Assembly (NCBI GenBank): GCA_963812245.1
Contig: CAWEUK010000002.1
Span: forward strand, 1,054,001 to 1,118,000
DNA length: 64,000 nt
Reading direction: 5' to 3'
DNA from: Salsipaludibacter sp963812245
GTDB lineage: Bacteria; Actinomycetota; Nitriliruptoria; Nitriliruptorales; Nitriliruptoraceae
The position numbers and the translations under genes are program-made. Of this stretch, positions 54,954-63,940 are shown one piece after another; position 1 is the stretch's first letter; each line of letters opens with the position of its first letter. The notes below the pieces were generated by a model. It was not told where the DNA came from and ran no database searches. It was given only the letters and a program-made list of their open reading frames with translations.

Positions 54954-56078
54954 TCAGGTGATGATGCCGCGGGCGCGCAGGTCGGCGATCGCTGCGGCGT
55001 CCAGGCCGGCGCCTGCCAACGCCCCGTCGACCGCGCCGGGGTCGTCGGCTGCACGGGGCAGATCGGCGGGCGTGGCGCTGAAGCGTGGGGCAGGTGCAGG
55101 TTGGGGCTGACCGTCCACCTCCACGAACGTGCCGCGAGCCACCAGGTGCGGGTGGTCGGGGGCCTCGTCGAGCCCGAGCACTGGCGCGTAGCAGGCATCG
55201 GTGCCGGCCAGCAGGTCGTCCCAGTGCGAGCGGGGTCGTGTCCGGAACACGGCAGCCAACTCGGTCGACAACCGCTGCCATGTCGCGGGGTCGTCGCCGG
55301 ACAGGAACGACTCGTCGAGGTCGAGCGCGCGGATCAATTCGGCACGGAACTGTGGCTCGATCGGCCCGATCGCGACCCAGTCGCCATCTTCACACTCGTA
55401 GACGTCGTAGAACCACGCCCCTGAATCGAGCAGGTTGACCCCTCGCTGTGGCTGGTGCAGCCCGCTGCGAGCCATGTCGTGGAACATCGCCATCAGGGCA
55501 CTCGCGCCATCGACCATCGCGGCGTCAACCACCTGGCCTTCCCCCGTGGCTCGGGCATGCAGCACCCCCGCCAGCATCCCCACCACCAGGAACATCGCAC
55601 CGCCCCCGAAGTCGCCGACCAGGTTCAGCGGGACCGTGGGCGGAGACTCGCGACGCCCGATTGCATCCAGCGCCCCGGTCACCGCGATGTAGTTGATGTC
55701 GTGACCGGCGGCCTGCGCCCACGGGCCATCCTGGCCCCAGCCCGTCATCCGCCCGATGACCAGCGCCGGGTTGTCCGCCAGCAGGTCGTCGGGTCCAAGC
55801 CCCAGTCGTTCCAACACCCCTGGTCGGAAGCCCTCGATCAGTCCGTCGGCCGAAGCCGCAAGTCGACGCACCACCTCCACGCCGTCCGGGTCCTTCAGGT
55901 CCACCTCGATGCGTGTGCGACTGCGGTTGAGGATCCCGTGGCCGACCTGGTCGCCGTCACCGGGTTTCGCGACGCGGATGACCTGGGCACCCAGGTCAGC
56001 CAGCATCATGCCGGCGAACGGGGTGGGTCCGATGCCGGCGAGCTCGACGATCGTCACCCCGGCCAGCGGTCCTGGCAT
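54954..56078 (-). CDS. CaiB/BaiF family III CoA-transferase (alpha-methylacyl-CoA racemase-like)
   Basis: A 374-aa interlocked-dimer enzyme. PLAGVTIVELAGIGPTPFAG at the start, ADLGAQVIRVAKPGDGD, then LKDPDGVEVVRRLAASADGL and GLGPDDLLADNPALVIGRMTG are typical of alpha-methylacyl-CoA racemases, which invert 2-methyl-branched acyl-CoA. The AGHDINYIAVTGAL stretch near residue 122 carries the Asp expected for the racemase clade. ATG 56078 begins the family N-terminus. No acyl-CoA metabolism genes are adjacent; the SDR gene at 27780 could belong to the same pathway only by function. Confidence 0.9.
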   Translation of the reverse strand: MPGPLAGVTIVELAGIGPTPFAGMMLADLGAQVIRVAKPGDGDQVGHGILNRSRTRIEVDLKDPDGVEVVRRLAASADGLIEGFRPGVLERLGLGPDDLLADNPALVIGRMTGWGQDGPWAQAAGHDINYIAVTGALDAIGRRESPPTVPLNLVGDFGGGAMFLVVGMLAGVLHARATGEGQVVDAAMVDGASALMAMFHDMARSGLHQPQRGVNLLDSGAWFYDVYECEDGDWVAIGPIEPQFRAELIRALDLDESFLSGDDPATWQRLSTELAAVFRTRPRSHWDDLLAGTDACYAPVLGLDEAPDHPHLVARGTFVEVDGQPQPAPAPRFSATPADLPRAADDPGAVDGALAGAGLDAAAIADLRARGIIT

Positions 56079-56167
56079 GTTCGGTCCCGTCCGTTCGAAG
56101 CCTGGCGCGCACAGGTCGGCGCACAGGTGGCAGGATGCCACGCACCCTGCGTGCGCGTGCTGTGCGG

Positions 56168-56188
56168 GGACGTGCAATGGTCACGTCC
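56168..56188. promoter_or_regulatory. Inverted repeat in the CoA-transferase/pfkA divergent gap
   Basis: GGACGTG (56168-56174) and CACGTCC (56182-56188) pair perfectly around seven bases; a second small hairpin CACGCACCCTGCGTG lies just before it. They sit 90 bases upstream of the CoA-transferase start. The rest of the 357-base gap 56079-56435 shows no gene. Confidence 0.35.
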
Positions 56189-56435
56189 GCTCGCCGTCGC
56201 GCAGGATCCAGGTGCTGGCCAGCGGCCGTTCGTGTCCACGTCGCGTTGGCACCACAGCGGCCCGGCGAAGGTCATCGACAGCCCGCACGACCCTGCGCGG
56301 TCGCACCGCCCCGGCTGACCGGCAACATGGGCGCGCTCGAAGCGGGCACACTGCACGCACGTGAACCTGCAGCCCGATCCGTGACACTCCGCACGCCAGC
56401 CGTCATGCTCGGCATGCGACAAGGACCTTGGTGAC

Positions 56436-57407
56436 ATGAAGCGAATTGCACTGCTGACCAGTGGGGGCGACGCCCCCGGCATGAACGCTGCCATCCGAGG
56501 GGTGGTGCGCTCCGCCGACTCCCGAGGCATCGAGGTACTGGGGGTCAAGGACGGCTATCGCGGGCTGCACCGGGGCTGGTTCGAGAAGATGACCCCGCGC
56601 GAGGTGTCGGGCATCCTGCACCTGGGCGGCACGATCCTGGGCACCGCCCGTTCCGGCACGTTCCGTACCCCGGAGGGTCGCCAGGACGCCGTGCGCCACA
56701 TGGACGAACACAGGATCGAGGGCCTGATCGTCATCGGTGGCGATGGCTCCTTCCGGGGCGCCGACCTGCTCGCCCAGGAAGGCGACGTGGCCGTGGTCGG
56801 GGTGCCCGGGACGATCGACAACGACCTGGCCGGCACGGACTTCACGATCGGGTTCGACACCGCCGTCAACACGGCCGTCGAGGCCATCGACCGCATCCGT
56901 GACACGGCCTCCAGCCACCAGCGGCTCTTCTTCATCGAGGTGATGGGTCGCAATGCCGGCTGGATCGCGTTGTATGCCGGCCTGGCGGGAGGCGCCACCG
57001 CCGCCATCGTCCCCGAGGGCGAGCGTGACATCGAGGCCCTGCACGACCGCGTGCGCTCCTCGTTCGAGATGGGCAAGCGCTTCTGCCTGGTCGTGGTGGC
57101 CGAGGGCAACGGCGGTGCCCGCGCCATCGCCACCCAGGTCTTTCCCGACGAGGGCGACGTCGACCTCGACCACCGGGTCACCTCGCTCGGGCACATGCAG
57201 CGCGGCGGGTCACCCACCATGCGCGACCGCGTCCTGGGCGCCCGCCTGGGTGACGGGGCCGTCGACGCCCTGATGCAGGGACAGAACCGGATCATGGTCG
57301 GCGAGCAACGCCTGGAGTTGACCCAGCTCCCGCTGCAACGCACGTGGACGGCCGACTCGTCGGTGCCCGACCACCTGCTGGGCCTGCTGGACCGTCTCGC
57401 GCGGTAG
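56436..57407 (+). CDS. pfkA: ATP-dependent 6-phosphofructokinase
   Basis: A 323-aa glycolytic enzyme phosphorylating fructose 6-phosphate. GGDAPGMNAAIRGVVR at the start, GGDGSFRGADLL with the GGDGS motif of ATP-using rather than PPi-using enzymes, PGTIDNDLAGTDFTIGFDTA with the catalytic Asp, and VMGRNAGWIALYAGLAGG for sugar binding are present. The length fits the bacterial PfkA. ATG 56436 has only a weak site. Upstream of hflX on the same strand. Confidence 0.94.
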   Translation: MKRIALLTSGGDAPGMNAAIRGVVRSADSRGIEVLGVKDGYRGLHRGWFEKMTPREVSGILHLGGTILGTARSGTFRTPEGRQDAVRHMDEHRIEGLIVIGGDGSFRGADLLAQEGDVAVVGVPGTIDNDLAGTDFTIGFDTAVNTAVEAIDRIRDTASSHQRLFFIEVMGRNAGWIALYAGLAGGATAAIVPEGERDIEALHDRVRSSFEMGKRFCLVVVAEGNGGARAIATQVFPDEGDVDLDHRVTSLGHMQRGGSPTMRDRVLGARLGDGAVDALMQGQNRIMVGEQRLELTQLPLQRTWTADSSVPDHLLGLLDRLAR

Positions 57408-57475
57408 CCGCTGCGGTCCGCACCGCAGAGCTGCCGGCGAACAGAACTTCCTGCGAGGATGTGGATTTCGAGGGA

Positions 57476-57481
57476 TACGCT
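57476..57481 (+). promoter_or_regulatory. Candidate -10 box of hflX
   Basis: TACGCT lies 47 bases before TTG 57528. If real, it rules out the in-frame ATG at 57459, which lies upstream of it. Confidence 0.45.
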
Positions 57482-57527
57482 GGCAGGTCTCGCACCTCAT
57501 GACCATCCCCGTGTCCACGGAGCCCCT

Positions 57528-59106
57528 TTGACCACCGCGCACGACCACGACCTCGACGACCGCACCACCGACGCCCGCCCGACCGACGATCGCGACGTCG
57601 AGACCGATGTGGCCGACGCGACCGAGGTGGCTGCCCACGGCGGGGACCTGCAGGACCATGACGACCCCGGCGCTCGCAGCGCGTCGAACGGGCATGGCGA
57701 CGACCTCGGGCGAGCCGCCCTGCGCCGGCGCGACCGCGACGTCATCGAGGACGGCGCCCCCCGCGAGGGCGTCGACATCATCCGTCCGGTCGAACGCGCC
57801 ATCATCGTCGGCCTGCAACTGCCCGACGTGAGCGACTCCGACATGGATGCCGCGCTGGACGAACTCGAGGCGCTGCTGGACACCGCCGGTGCCGAGGTCG
57901 TCGAACGCGTGGTGCAGAAGCGCGACACGCCCGAGGCTGCCACCTTCATCGGCTCGGGCAAGGCCAGCGAACTGCGTGACCTCGCCAAGGTGCTGGACGC
58001 CGACGCCGTCGTGTTCGACGACGAGCTCGCGCCGGCCCAGCAGCGCAACCTGGAGGAGCGCATCGGCCAGAAGGTGCTTGATCGCACGATCGTCATCCTC
58101 GACATCTTCGCCCAGCACGCCACCTCGCGCGAGGGCAAGGCCCAGGTCGAGATGGCCCAGTTGACCTACATGCTCCCGCGGCCTGCGTGGGTGGGGTGAC
58201 GCACTGTCACGCCAGGCCGGTGGTCGTGTCGCAGGTGGCGGCGGCATCGGAGGCCGTGGCCCCGGTGAAACCCAGTTGGAGGTCGACCGTCGACGGATCA
58301 ACCGGCGCATCACGAAGTTGCGACGCGACCTCAAGGACTTCGACCGCATCCGTCGCACCAAGTCCAAGGACCGTGACAACCGCCAGGTCCGCACGGCCGC
58401 GCTGGTCGGCTACACCAACGCCGGCAAGTCGTCGTTGCTCAACGCGGTGACCGGCAGTTCGGTGCTGGTCCGCGACCAGTTGTTCGCCACGCTAGATCCG
58501 ACCGTGCGCCAATTGGCGTTGCCGGATGGCCGCGACGTGGTCGTCACCGACACGGTCGGGTTCGTCCGCAAGTTGCCGCACGGGCTGATCGAGGCGTTCA
58601 CGTCGACGCTCGAGGAATCCGTCGATGCCGACCTGCTGCTGGTGGTCGTGGATGCGGCCCACCCCGAGGCGCTGGCCCACCTGGACGCCGTGCGCACCGT
58701 GCTGACCGAGATCGGCGCCGACGAGGTTCCGACCCAGATCGTGCTCAACAAGGCTGACCTGGTCGACCCCGCCGATGTCGCGGCGCTGGCCCGACGCCTG
58801 GCCGAGCAGTCCGGCCACGACCCGGTCGTGGTGTCGGCCGCGTCGGGACAGGGCATCGAGGACCTGGTCGAGGTGATCACCCGGAAACTGCCGGGCCAGC
58901 GCGTGCGGGTGTCGGGCGAGGTGCCGTGGGATCGCGGTGACCTGGTGTCACTGGTGCACGACCATGGCACCGTCCACGACCTCGACCACACGGCCGACGG
59001 CACGCGCATCGATGCCACGGTGGGGGAGGACCTCGCGATCCAGTTGCGCGACTACCTCGACGAGGACCCGTTCGCCGAGGCCACCGAGGCGTGGGAACTG
59101 GCCTGA
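57528..59106 (+). CDS. hflX: Ribosome-rescue GTPase HflX, one extra base
   Basis: A GTPase that splits stalled 70S ribosomes under stress. The N-terminal HflX domain (RAIIVGLQLPDVSD, FIGSGKASELRDLAKVLDA, FDDELAPAQQRNLEERIG, VLDRTIVILDIFAQHATSRE) leads to LTYMLPR; then the frame is shifted. Removing one C near 58182 continues as LRGWGDALSRQAGGR, the GGIGGRGPGETQLEVDRRRI motif and GYTNAGKSSLLN with the other G motifs (DTVG, NKAD). The first ~85 residues are a disordered Asp/His-rich extension. TTG 57528 has a GGAG site. 1579 bases equal 525 residues plus stop and one base, so sequence error is likely. Confidence 0.92.
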
Positions 59107-59119
59107 CCGACAGCCGAGC

Positions 59120-60265
59120 TCAGGCGGCGCCGGCGTAGGTGCTCACGGGTTCGAGCGAGGCCAGGAACTCGTACTCGCGCTTCATGGCACGACTCATCGC
59201 CAGGTGCAGGTCCCGGAGTTCGGCCATGTCCCAGTCGAAGGTGGCGATCCGGTTGGTCACGGTGAACAGGTCGATCGAGAGCGCGTTGCGCACCTGCTCG
59301 TATGTGCCCTGGTCGAACGTGTTCCCGTTGGTCAGGGATCGGTGCAGGTCGCGGGCCAGCAGTTCGGCATCCCGGAGGGCGTCGGTGATGCCGTGGGAGG
59401 TGATCGGGTCCTTGAAGTACCCCGCGTCACCGACCAGGGCCCACCCGGGCCCTCGGGGCCGACGCAGCCGCCCGGTCATGCCGGGAAAACCGCGGATTGG
59501 CCCCTGACGACAGCCGCCCGCCACGCGCTCGGCCAACTCCGGGCTGGACTCGTGCAGGACCCGCATGATGCCGCCCTCTCGGTCGCGGCGGAGGTCGTCG
59601 AGGAAGCGGTCCTGGGCCACGCCGGCGTAGACGCACGTGAGGCCGTGATTGGTGGGGATCAGCCCGGCTGCCGTGCCGGGTCGGAAGGCCCATTCGTACC
59701 CCTGCGCCTCGACCCCGGACCAGTAGCCGTACAGCGCCGCGCCCGGGGGCGTGGTGCTGCGGTGGGTGGTGGCGGCTCCGACCTCGCGGGCAATGCGAGA
59801 CCGGCGGCCGTCGGCACCGACGATGAATCGGCTGGCGACGGGTTCCCCACCACGCAGCACCACCCCGCAGACTCGGTCGAACTGGTCAGTCATGACACCA
59901 CTCACGTCGACGCCGAAGCGGAACTCGGCGCCGGCCCGTTCGGCGCCGGCCACCAGGATGGGGTCCAGCACGACCCGCCGAGGTGCGTAGAGCGGCCGGG
60001 AAGTCTCCACCGGCACCCGGTCCTGGTCGTAGTGGAACACCACCCGGTGTTGCGCCGGGGTGCCCGCGGCGACGACCTCGTCCAGCAGGCCCCAGCGTTC
60101 GAGTTGGAGCACCCCCGGACGCATCAGGGCGTGGGTCGACAGGGTGTCGGTGCCGCGCTCGTCCCGGTCCAGGACCAGCACACGATGACCGCTGCGCGCC
60201 AACAGCATGGCGGTGGCGGCCCCCGCGGCACGGGCACCGACGATGACAACGTCGTGGCTGGTCAC
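59120..60265 (-). CDS. FAD-dependent oxidoreductase (geranylgeranyl-reductase/PHBH-like)
   Basis: A 381-aa flavoprotein monooxygenase or reductase. FAD-binding VVIVGARAAGAATAMLLARS near residue 6, GxGxRSxxA-like FIVGADGRRSRIAREVG near residue 145, and the second FAD motif ALVGDAGYFKDPITSHGITD near residue 285. Relatives include geranylgeranyl reductases and halogenases, but no Trp-x-Trp-x-Ile halogenase motif is seen. GTG 60265. Downstream of the OsmC gene on the same strand, separated by 97 bases, and within reach of the TetR-type operator at 61031; co-regulation is an inference. Confidence 0.87.
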   Translation of the reverse strand: MTSHDVVIVGARAAGAATAMLLARSGHRVLVLDRDERGTDTLSTHALMRPGVLQLERWGLLDEVVAAGTPAQHRVVFHYDQDRVPVETSRPLYAPRRVVLDPILVAGAERAGAEFRFGVDVSGVMTDQFDRVCGVVLRGGEPVASRFIVGADGRRSRIAREVGAATTHRSTTPPGAALYGYWSGVEAQGYEWAFRPGTAAGLIPTNHGLTCVYAGVAQDRFLDDLRRDREGGIMRVLHESSPELAERVAGGCRQGPIRGFPGMTGRLRRPRGPGWALVGDAGYFKDPITSHGITDALRDAELLARDLHRSLTNGNTFDQGTYEQVRNALSIDLFTVTNRIATFDWDMAELRDLHLAMSRAMKREYEFLASLEPVSTYAGAA

Positions 60266-60362
60266 GGTCGTTCCTCATGTGTCTGGTGCGTGAAGGGGGC
60301 GTCGATCCCGGTCCCTGTCACGTGCAGGGACCGGATCGACGCTGGAGTGCCCACGTGGTGCC

Positions 60363-60935
60363 TCACGTGGTGGCCACGTCGATGTCGACGGGCACGCCGT
60401 TGGTGAGCATGTCGAACACTGCCGAGCGCGCGCGCGACTGGTCGACGAGTTGGCGCAGCTCCTCGTCACTGGCGTCCCCGGTGACGCGGAAACTGACGCG
60501 GATGCGTTCGAAGCCGTTGCGAACGTCGTCGGACAGCCCGAGCAGGCCCTGCAGGTCGATGTCACCCTCGAGATGGGATTCGACCTCCTCCAGTTGGATG
60601 CCCCGAGCGGATGCGATGTTGCCGATGCCAGCGGTCAGGCAGGCGGCCAACGCATGCAGCAGTTGCTCGACCGGGCTCGGTGCCAGACCCGTCCCGACGA
60701 GGATCTCGGGGTGATCGGCGTCGGTGGTGAACTCCTCGCGATGCTGGCGCTGCTCACCGACGCCGAAGAACTCGTGGATCGTGGTGCGACTGTGGGTGCC
60801 GCTGATCCACCGGTTCGTGACGCGGAACTGGAACTTGGCGGCTTCCGGCTGCGCCCTGACGGCGTCGATGGTGGCGAACAGTGTCGGAACGTCGACACCG
60901 TTGATTGGTTGGCGGGTTGCGGTTGCAGTGGTCAT
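60363..60935 (-). CDS. OsmC-family protein
   Basis: A 190-aa OsmC/Ohr-fold protein. The peroxidase-type N-terminal half is recognisable (RVTNRWISGTHSRTTIHEFF), Cys99 lies in LLHALAACLTAGIGNIASA at the helix normally holding the reactive Cys, and the C-terminal RSAVFDMLTNGVPV is the OsmC signature without the second Cys. Only one Cys exists in the whole chain, so the usual two-Cys peroxide reduction cannot work; it may bind or process another substrate. ATG 60935. A candidate TetR operator and a TTGACA box lie upstream. Confidence 0.87.
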   Translation of the reverse strand: MTTATATRQPINGVDVPTLFATIDAVRAQPEAAKFQFRVTNRWISGTHSRTTIHEFFGVGEQRQHREEFTTDADHPEILVGTGLAPSPVEQLLHALAACLTAGIGNIASARGIQLEEVESHLEGDIDLQGLLGLSDDVRNGFERIRVSFRVTGDASDEELRQLVDQSRARSAVFDMLTNGVPVDIDVATT

Positions 60936-61012
60936 GGGATTGCTCCGTCGTGTCGTTGAACGCTTGCGCGCAGTTGGGTGTGGGTTGGGTGTGATGACGG
61001 GTGACTCCTTCC

Positions 61013-61048
61013 TGTCAAGTAGTGGCCTTGTTCGAGCGATCGACCGAA
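61013..61048 (-). promoter_or_regulatory. Promoter and candidate TetR operator upstream of the OsmC gene
   Basis: On the minus strand TTGACA lies at 61013-61018; a good -10 at 17 bases is not evident. Next to it, TTCGAGCGATCGACCGAA (61031-61048) is palindromic in 14 of 18 positions and shares its core with the site at 63894 before the tetR gene. Confidence 0.6.
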
Positions 61049-61089
61049 AACACGTGGACGAGTCTCACTGGATGTGGAACGGGCGTTGG

Positions 61090-63195
61090 TCAGAGCAAGG
61101 CAGCCAGTGCTTCGCCGGCACGCTCGCCACCGTCGGTCTCGACCGGTCGGTAGTCGACCTCTCGGCCGATCTCGCTGGCGATCACCTCGGCGAGGTGGTC
61201 GGGGGTTGCGTCGGCGTAGTCGAGTCGCCGCCCCGCCCCGTGGTTGCGCAGTCGGTGGTGGACGTGGAAATTCTGTTCGAAGTGGTTGCGAAGCGGCAGG
61301 TACACGAACGGAGTACGCGCAGCGGTCAACTCCATGCAGGTGGTGAGGCCGCCCTGCACGATCGCGAGATCGCAGGCGGCCAGGTGGCGGTACAGGTCGG
61401 GCACGAAGCCCACCACCTCGAGCCGATCGTGACGGGGGAGCGAGTCGGGGTTGATACGGGGTCCGGCGACCAGGATCATGCGCAGTTGCGGCACCTTCCG
61501 ACGGGCGATCGGGAAGGCGTCGATGACCCGGCCAAGCAGGTCCGACCCGATGCCCGACCCACCCACCGTCGCGATGCACACGAGTTCAGACGGGTGATAC
61601 CCCAGCGACTCGCGCAGCTCGTCGCGATCGCCCAACTGGGCGGGGTCGAACCCCGTGATGTAGCCGGGGAAGGTGTAGTGCTGTTCGGTCCATTCACGGA
61701 TCGATGGCAGGTCGGGACCGAAGTCGTCCTCGACGATGTCGTCGGGGTTGCCGACGAACTGGGCGAGGTCGCGCACCTGGGGACGACGGGCGATGTGTTC
61801 GATCATCTCGGCGTTGTAGTCGGCCGTGAGCGACCGCTCGTGGGCGCCCCCGGCAGCCATGGGCAACCACCCGACGAAGTCGGTGGACCACGCGTAGGCG
61901 AAGCGCTTGAGTTCGGGGTTCTCGTGGAGGAAGTAGTCGACCTCCCAGGCCTCGTCGCCGAACACCAGGTCGTAGTCGGTGGCGGTGACGACGTCGTTGA
62001 AGACCATGAAGTTGGCCAGCAGGATCTCGTCCATGCGCCGCCATGCCTGGAAGCAGTGGAGGTCGTGTTCGGCGGACTCTGCGGTGACGTGCGCGGACTC
62101 GGAGCTGAGGTGGCGACTGGCGGGATGCACCCGCTCACCGGCGTCGGCCAGGACACGGGTCACCGGGTCCTGTGCCAGCCAGTCCACGACCAGGTCGGGA
62201 TGGTGGCGCCGCAGTGCCTGCACGGTGGCAAGGTCGCGGCGGGCGTGGCCCAGGCCGATCGGTGACGAGATCACCAGGGCGCGCTTCGGGCGGGCCATGC
62301 CCCGAGCCCACTCGACCTTCCGAGGCCTTGGCGCCACGCGGTCCACGAAGTCGATGATCAGGCGATTCACCTTCACGGGATCCCGTGCCAGCGGCAGGTG
62401 CCCCGACCCTTCGAGGACCACCAGATCTCCACCGGTGGCCGCCACCAGGGCCTCACTTCGTTGCACGGGACTGATGCGGTCGTCGCTGCCGTGGATGGCC
62501 AGCACGGGATGGTCGACCGTGTGGCACCAGCCCAGCACCTGTTCGGGTGCGGGGGACTCGGCGGCGTGGTCGGCCAGCAGGACGTCCGGAGTGGTTTCGT
62601 TCGCCCACCCTCTGGTGTCCTCGATCTGCTTCGTGGAATGGGGTTCCGAGAAGCACTGGCGGAAGAAGAAGTCGGTGAAGTCGTCGTAGTGGTGCCGCCA
62701 GTGGTGGGCGTTGTACTTGTCCCACCCCTGCGGGTCGTCCACATGGTCGTGGAAGCGGTCCACGATCTCGGTTCGCTCGCTGGACGGCGGTGCCAATGAC
62801 AGTGTCGGGCCGATGAAGATCTGTCCCAGCACGCGACTGGGATGATCGGCGGCCAGTTTCAGGGACCAGTTGGCCCCCATGGACAGCGACACCAGGATGG
62901 CCGTGTCGGTGTCGGTCTCGTCCATGACCGTGATCGCCATCTCGGCCACGCTGGCGATGGTGTAGACGGCCGGGTCGAGCGGACGATCGGAGCGACCGTT
63001 GCCGGGACCGTCGAAGGTCACCACCCGGTGGTGGCGGGCGAGGTGGTCGACCTGCATTTTCCAGAAGCGACTGTGGACGATCGTCCAGGTCGGGAGCAGC
63101 AGCAGGGTCGGCGACCCGGCCCCGAAGACCTCCCACCCGATCTTCGTCCCGTCGTGGTCGACCAGTCCGGTCTGGTCAGGTTCTCGCGCTCGCAT
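61090..63195 (-). CDS. Alpha/beta hydrolase fused to a UGT/MurG-like glycosyltransferase
   Basis: A 701-aa fusion. Residues 1-290 are an alpha/beta hydrolase: FGAGSPTLLLLPTWTIVHSR, nucleophile Ser in VSLSMGANW (SxSxG rather than GxSxG), acid Asp in HGSDDRISP and His in GSGHLPLARDP. Residues ~305-701 form a GT-B glycosyltransferase: ALVISSPIGLGHARRDLATV at its start, and the nucleotide-sugar motif VQGGLTTCMELTAARTPFVY then LRNHFEQNFHVHHRLRN near residue 610. It might hydrolyse and glycosylate the same small molecule, such as a macrolide- or phenol-like compound; this is inference. ATG is GTG-type at 63195. It follows tetR by 12 bases as one operon. Confidence 0.88.
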   Translation of the reverse strand: MRAREPDQTGLVDHDGTKIGWEVFGAGSPTLLLLPTWTIVHSRFWKMQVDHLARHHRVVTFDGPGNGRSDRPLDPAVYTIASVAEMAITVMDETDTDTAILVSLSMGANWSLKLAADHPSRVLGQIFIGPTLSLAPPSSERTEIVDRFHDHVDDPQGWDKYNAHHWRHHYDDFTDFFFRQCFSEPHSTKQIEDTRGWANETTPDVLLADHAAESPAPEQVLGWCHTVDHPVLAIHGSDDRISPVQRSEALVAATGGDLVVLEGSGHLPLARDPVKVNRLIIDFVDRVAPRPRKVEWARGMARPKRALVISSPIGLGHARRDLATVQALRRHHPDLVVDWLAQDPVTRVLADAGERVHPASRHLSSESAHVTAESAEHDLHCFQAWRRMDEILLANFMVFNDVVTATDYDLVFGDEAWEVDYFLHENPELKRFAYAWSTDFVGWLPMAAGGAHERSLTADYNAEMIEHIARRPQVRDLAQFVGNPDDIVEDDFGPDLPSIREWTEQHYTFPGYITGFDPAQLGDRDELRESLGYHPSELVCIATVGGSGIGSDLLGRVIDAFPIARRKVPQLRMILVAGPRINPDSLPRHDRLEVVGFVPDLYRHLAACDLAIVQGGLTTCMELTAARTPFVYLPLRNHFEQNFHVHHRLRNHGAGRRLDYADATPDHLAEVIASEIGREVDYRPVETDGGERAGEALAALL

Positions 63196-63207
63196 GGTGG
63201 CCCCCGT

Positions 63208-63843
63208 TCATTCTTCGCGTTCGGTGTCGGTGGGAGGCTCCTCGATCCGACGGATCAACTCCCCGATCCGTCGCAGCGCTCGTCTGTGTGGCGTCGTCTC
63301 CTCCGACACGCCAAGCAGGATCATTGTCTCGGCCCCCAGGAACATGTTCCCCGCCAGCGCGGCTGCCTCGTCTGGCTCGAAGGGGCCGAGGGCACCCGGG
63401 TGTCGGGCCAGTTCGTCGAAGACCTCGGTCAACAGGCCGTACCACCCTGCCAGGTTGTCACGCACTGCGGCCGCGATCTCCTCGTTGGACCACCCGGCCG
63501 CGGTCATCTCCTGCAGCACGCGGACGTAGCCGGATTCGAGGTCGTCCTCGAGGTAGTCACAGGCCTGTTCCCAGCGCTTCCACAAGGGTTGGTCGGCGGC
63601 GTACATGCCGGACTGGCGTTGCAGTCGCCGCGTGTTCTCGTGGTCGAGCAGTGCCAGCACCAGCCCCTGCCGTGACCCGAAGTGGTAGTGCAGTTGGCTC
63701 AGTGGCACTCCGGCGTGGTCGGTGATCGCGCGGGTCGACAACTGTCCGTAGCCCTGCTCGAGCAGGCATTCCTTGGCTGCAGCCAGGATCACGCTGCGCG
63801 TGTCGCCACGTTCGTCGCCATCGGGCTTCGACTTCGCTGTCAC
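63208..63843 (-). CDS. TetR-family transcriptional regulator
   Basis: A 211-aa ligand-responsive repressor. The DNA-binding helices are in ILAAAKECLLEQGYGQLSTR and AITDHAGVPLSQLHYHFGSR; the C-terminal ~140 residues are the helical ligand domain and match no specific subfamily I can name. GTG 63843. Its own promoter carries a candidate operator (63894) that recurs upstream of the OsmC gene, so it probably represses itself, the fusion gene behind it and the OsmC-flavoprotein pair. The ligand may be a substrate of these enzymes. Confidence 0.92.
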   Translation of the reverse strand: MTAKSKPDGDERGDTRSVILAAAKECLLEQGYGQLSTRAITDHAGVPLSQLHYHFGSRQGLVLALLDHENTRRLQRQSGMYAADQPLWKRWEQACDYLEDDLESGYVRVLQEMTAAGWSNEEIAAAVRDNLAGWYGLLTEVFDELARHPGALGPFEPDEAAALAGNMFLGAETMILLGVSEETTPHRRALRRIGELIRRIEEPPTDTEREE

Positions 63844-63893
63844 GTTCGGCTCCCTGGTGCACGGTCGCGATGCAAATGGTTTGGAGGTTGCTG

Positions 63894-63940
63894 TTCGATC
63901 GATCGACCGATACGATACGGCTCACGATCCGGCACGTCAA
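63894..63940 (-). promoter_or_regulatory. tetR promoter with overlapping operator
   Basis: On the minus strand TTGACG (63935-63940), 17 bases, TATCGT (63912-63917) give a good sigma-70-type promoter. Just downstream of the -10, TTCGATCGATCGACCGAT (63894-63911 in plus sense) matches the palindrome before the OsmC gene at its core TTCGnnCGATCGnnCGA. A repressor there would block transcription start. Confidence 0.75.

Noticed and set aside
57459..57530. ATG at 57459 as hflX start
   Set aside because: It has no good ribosome site and lies upstream of the likely -10 TACGCT; TTG 57528 has GGAG at proper spacing.
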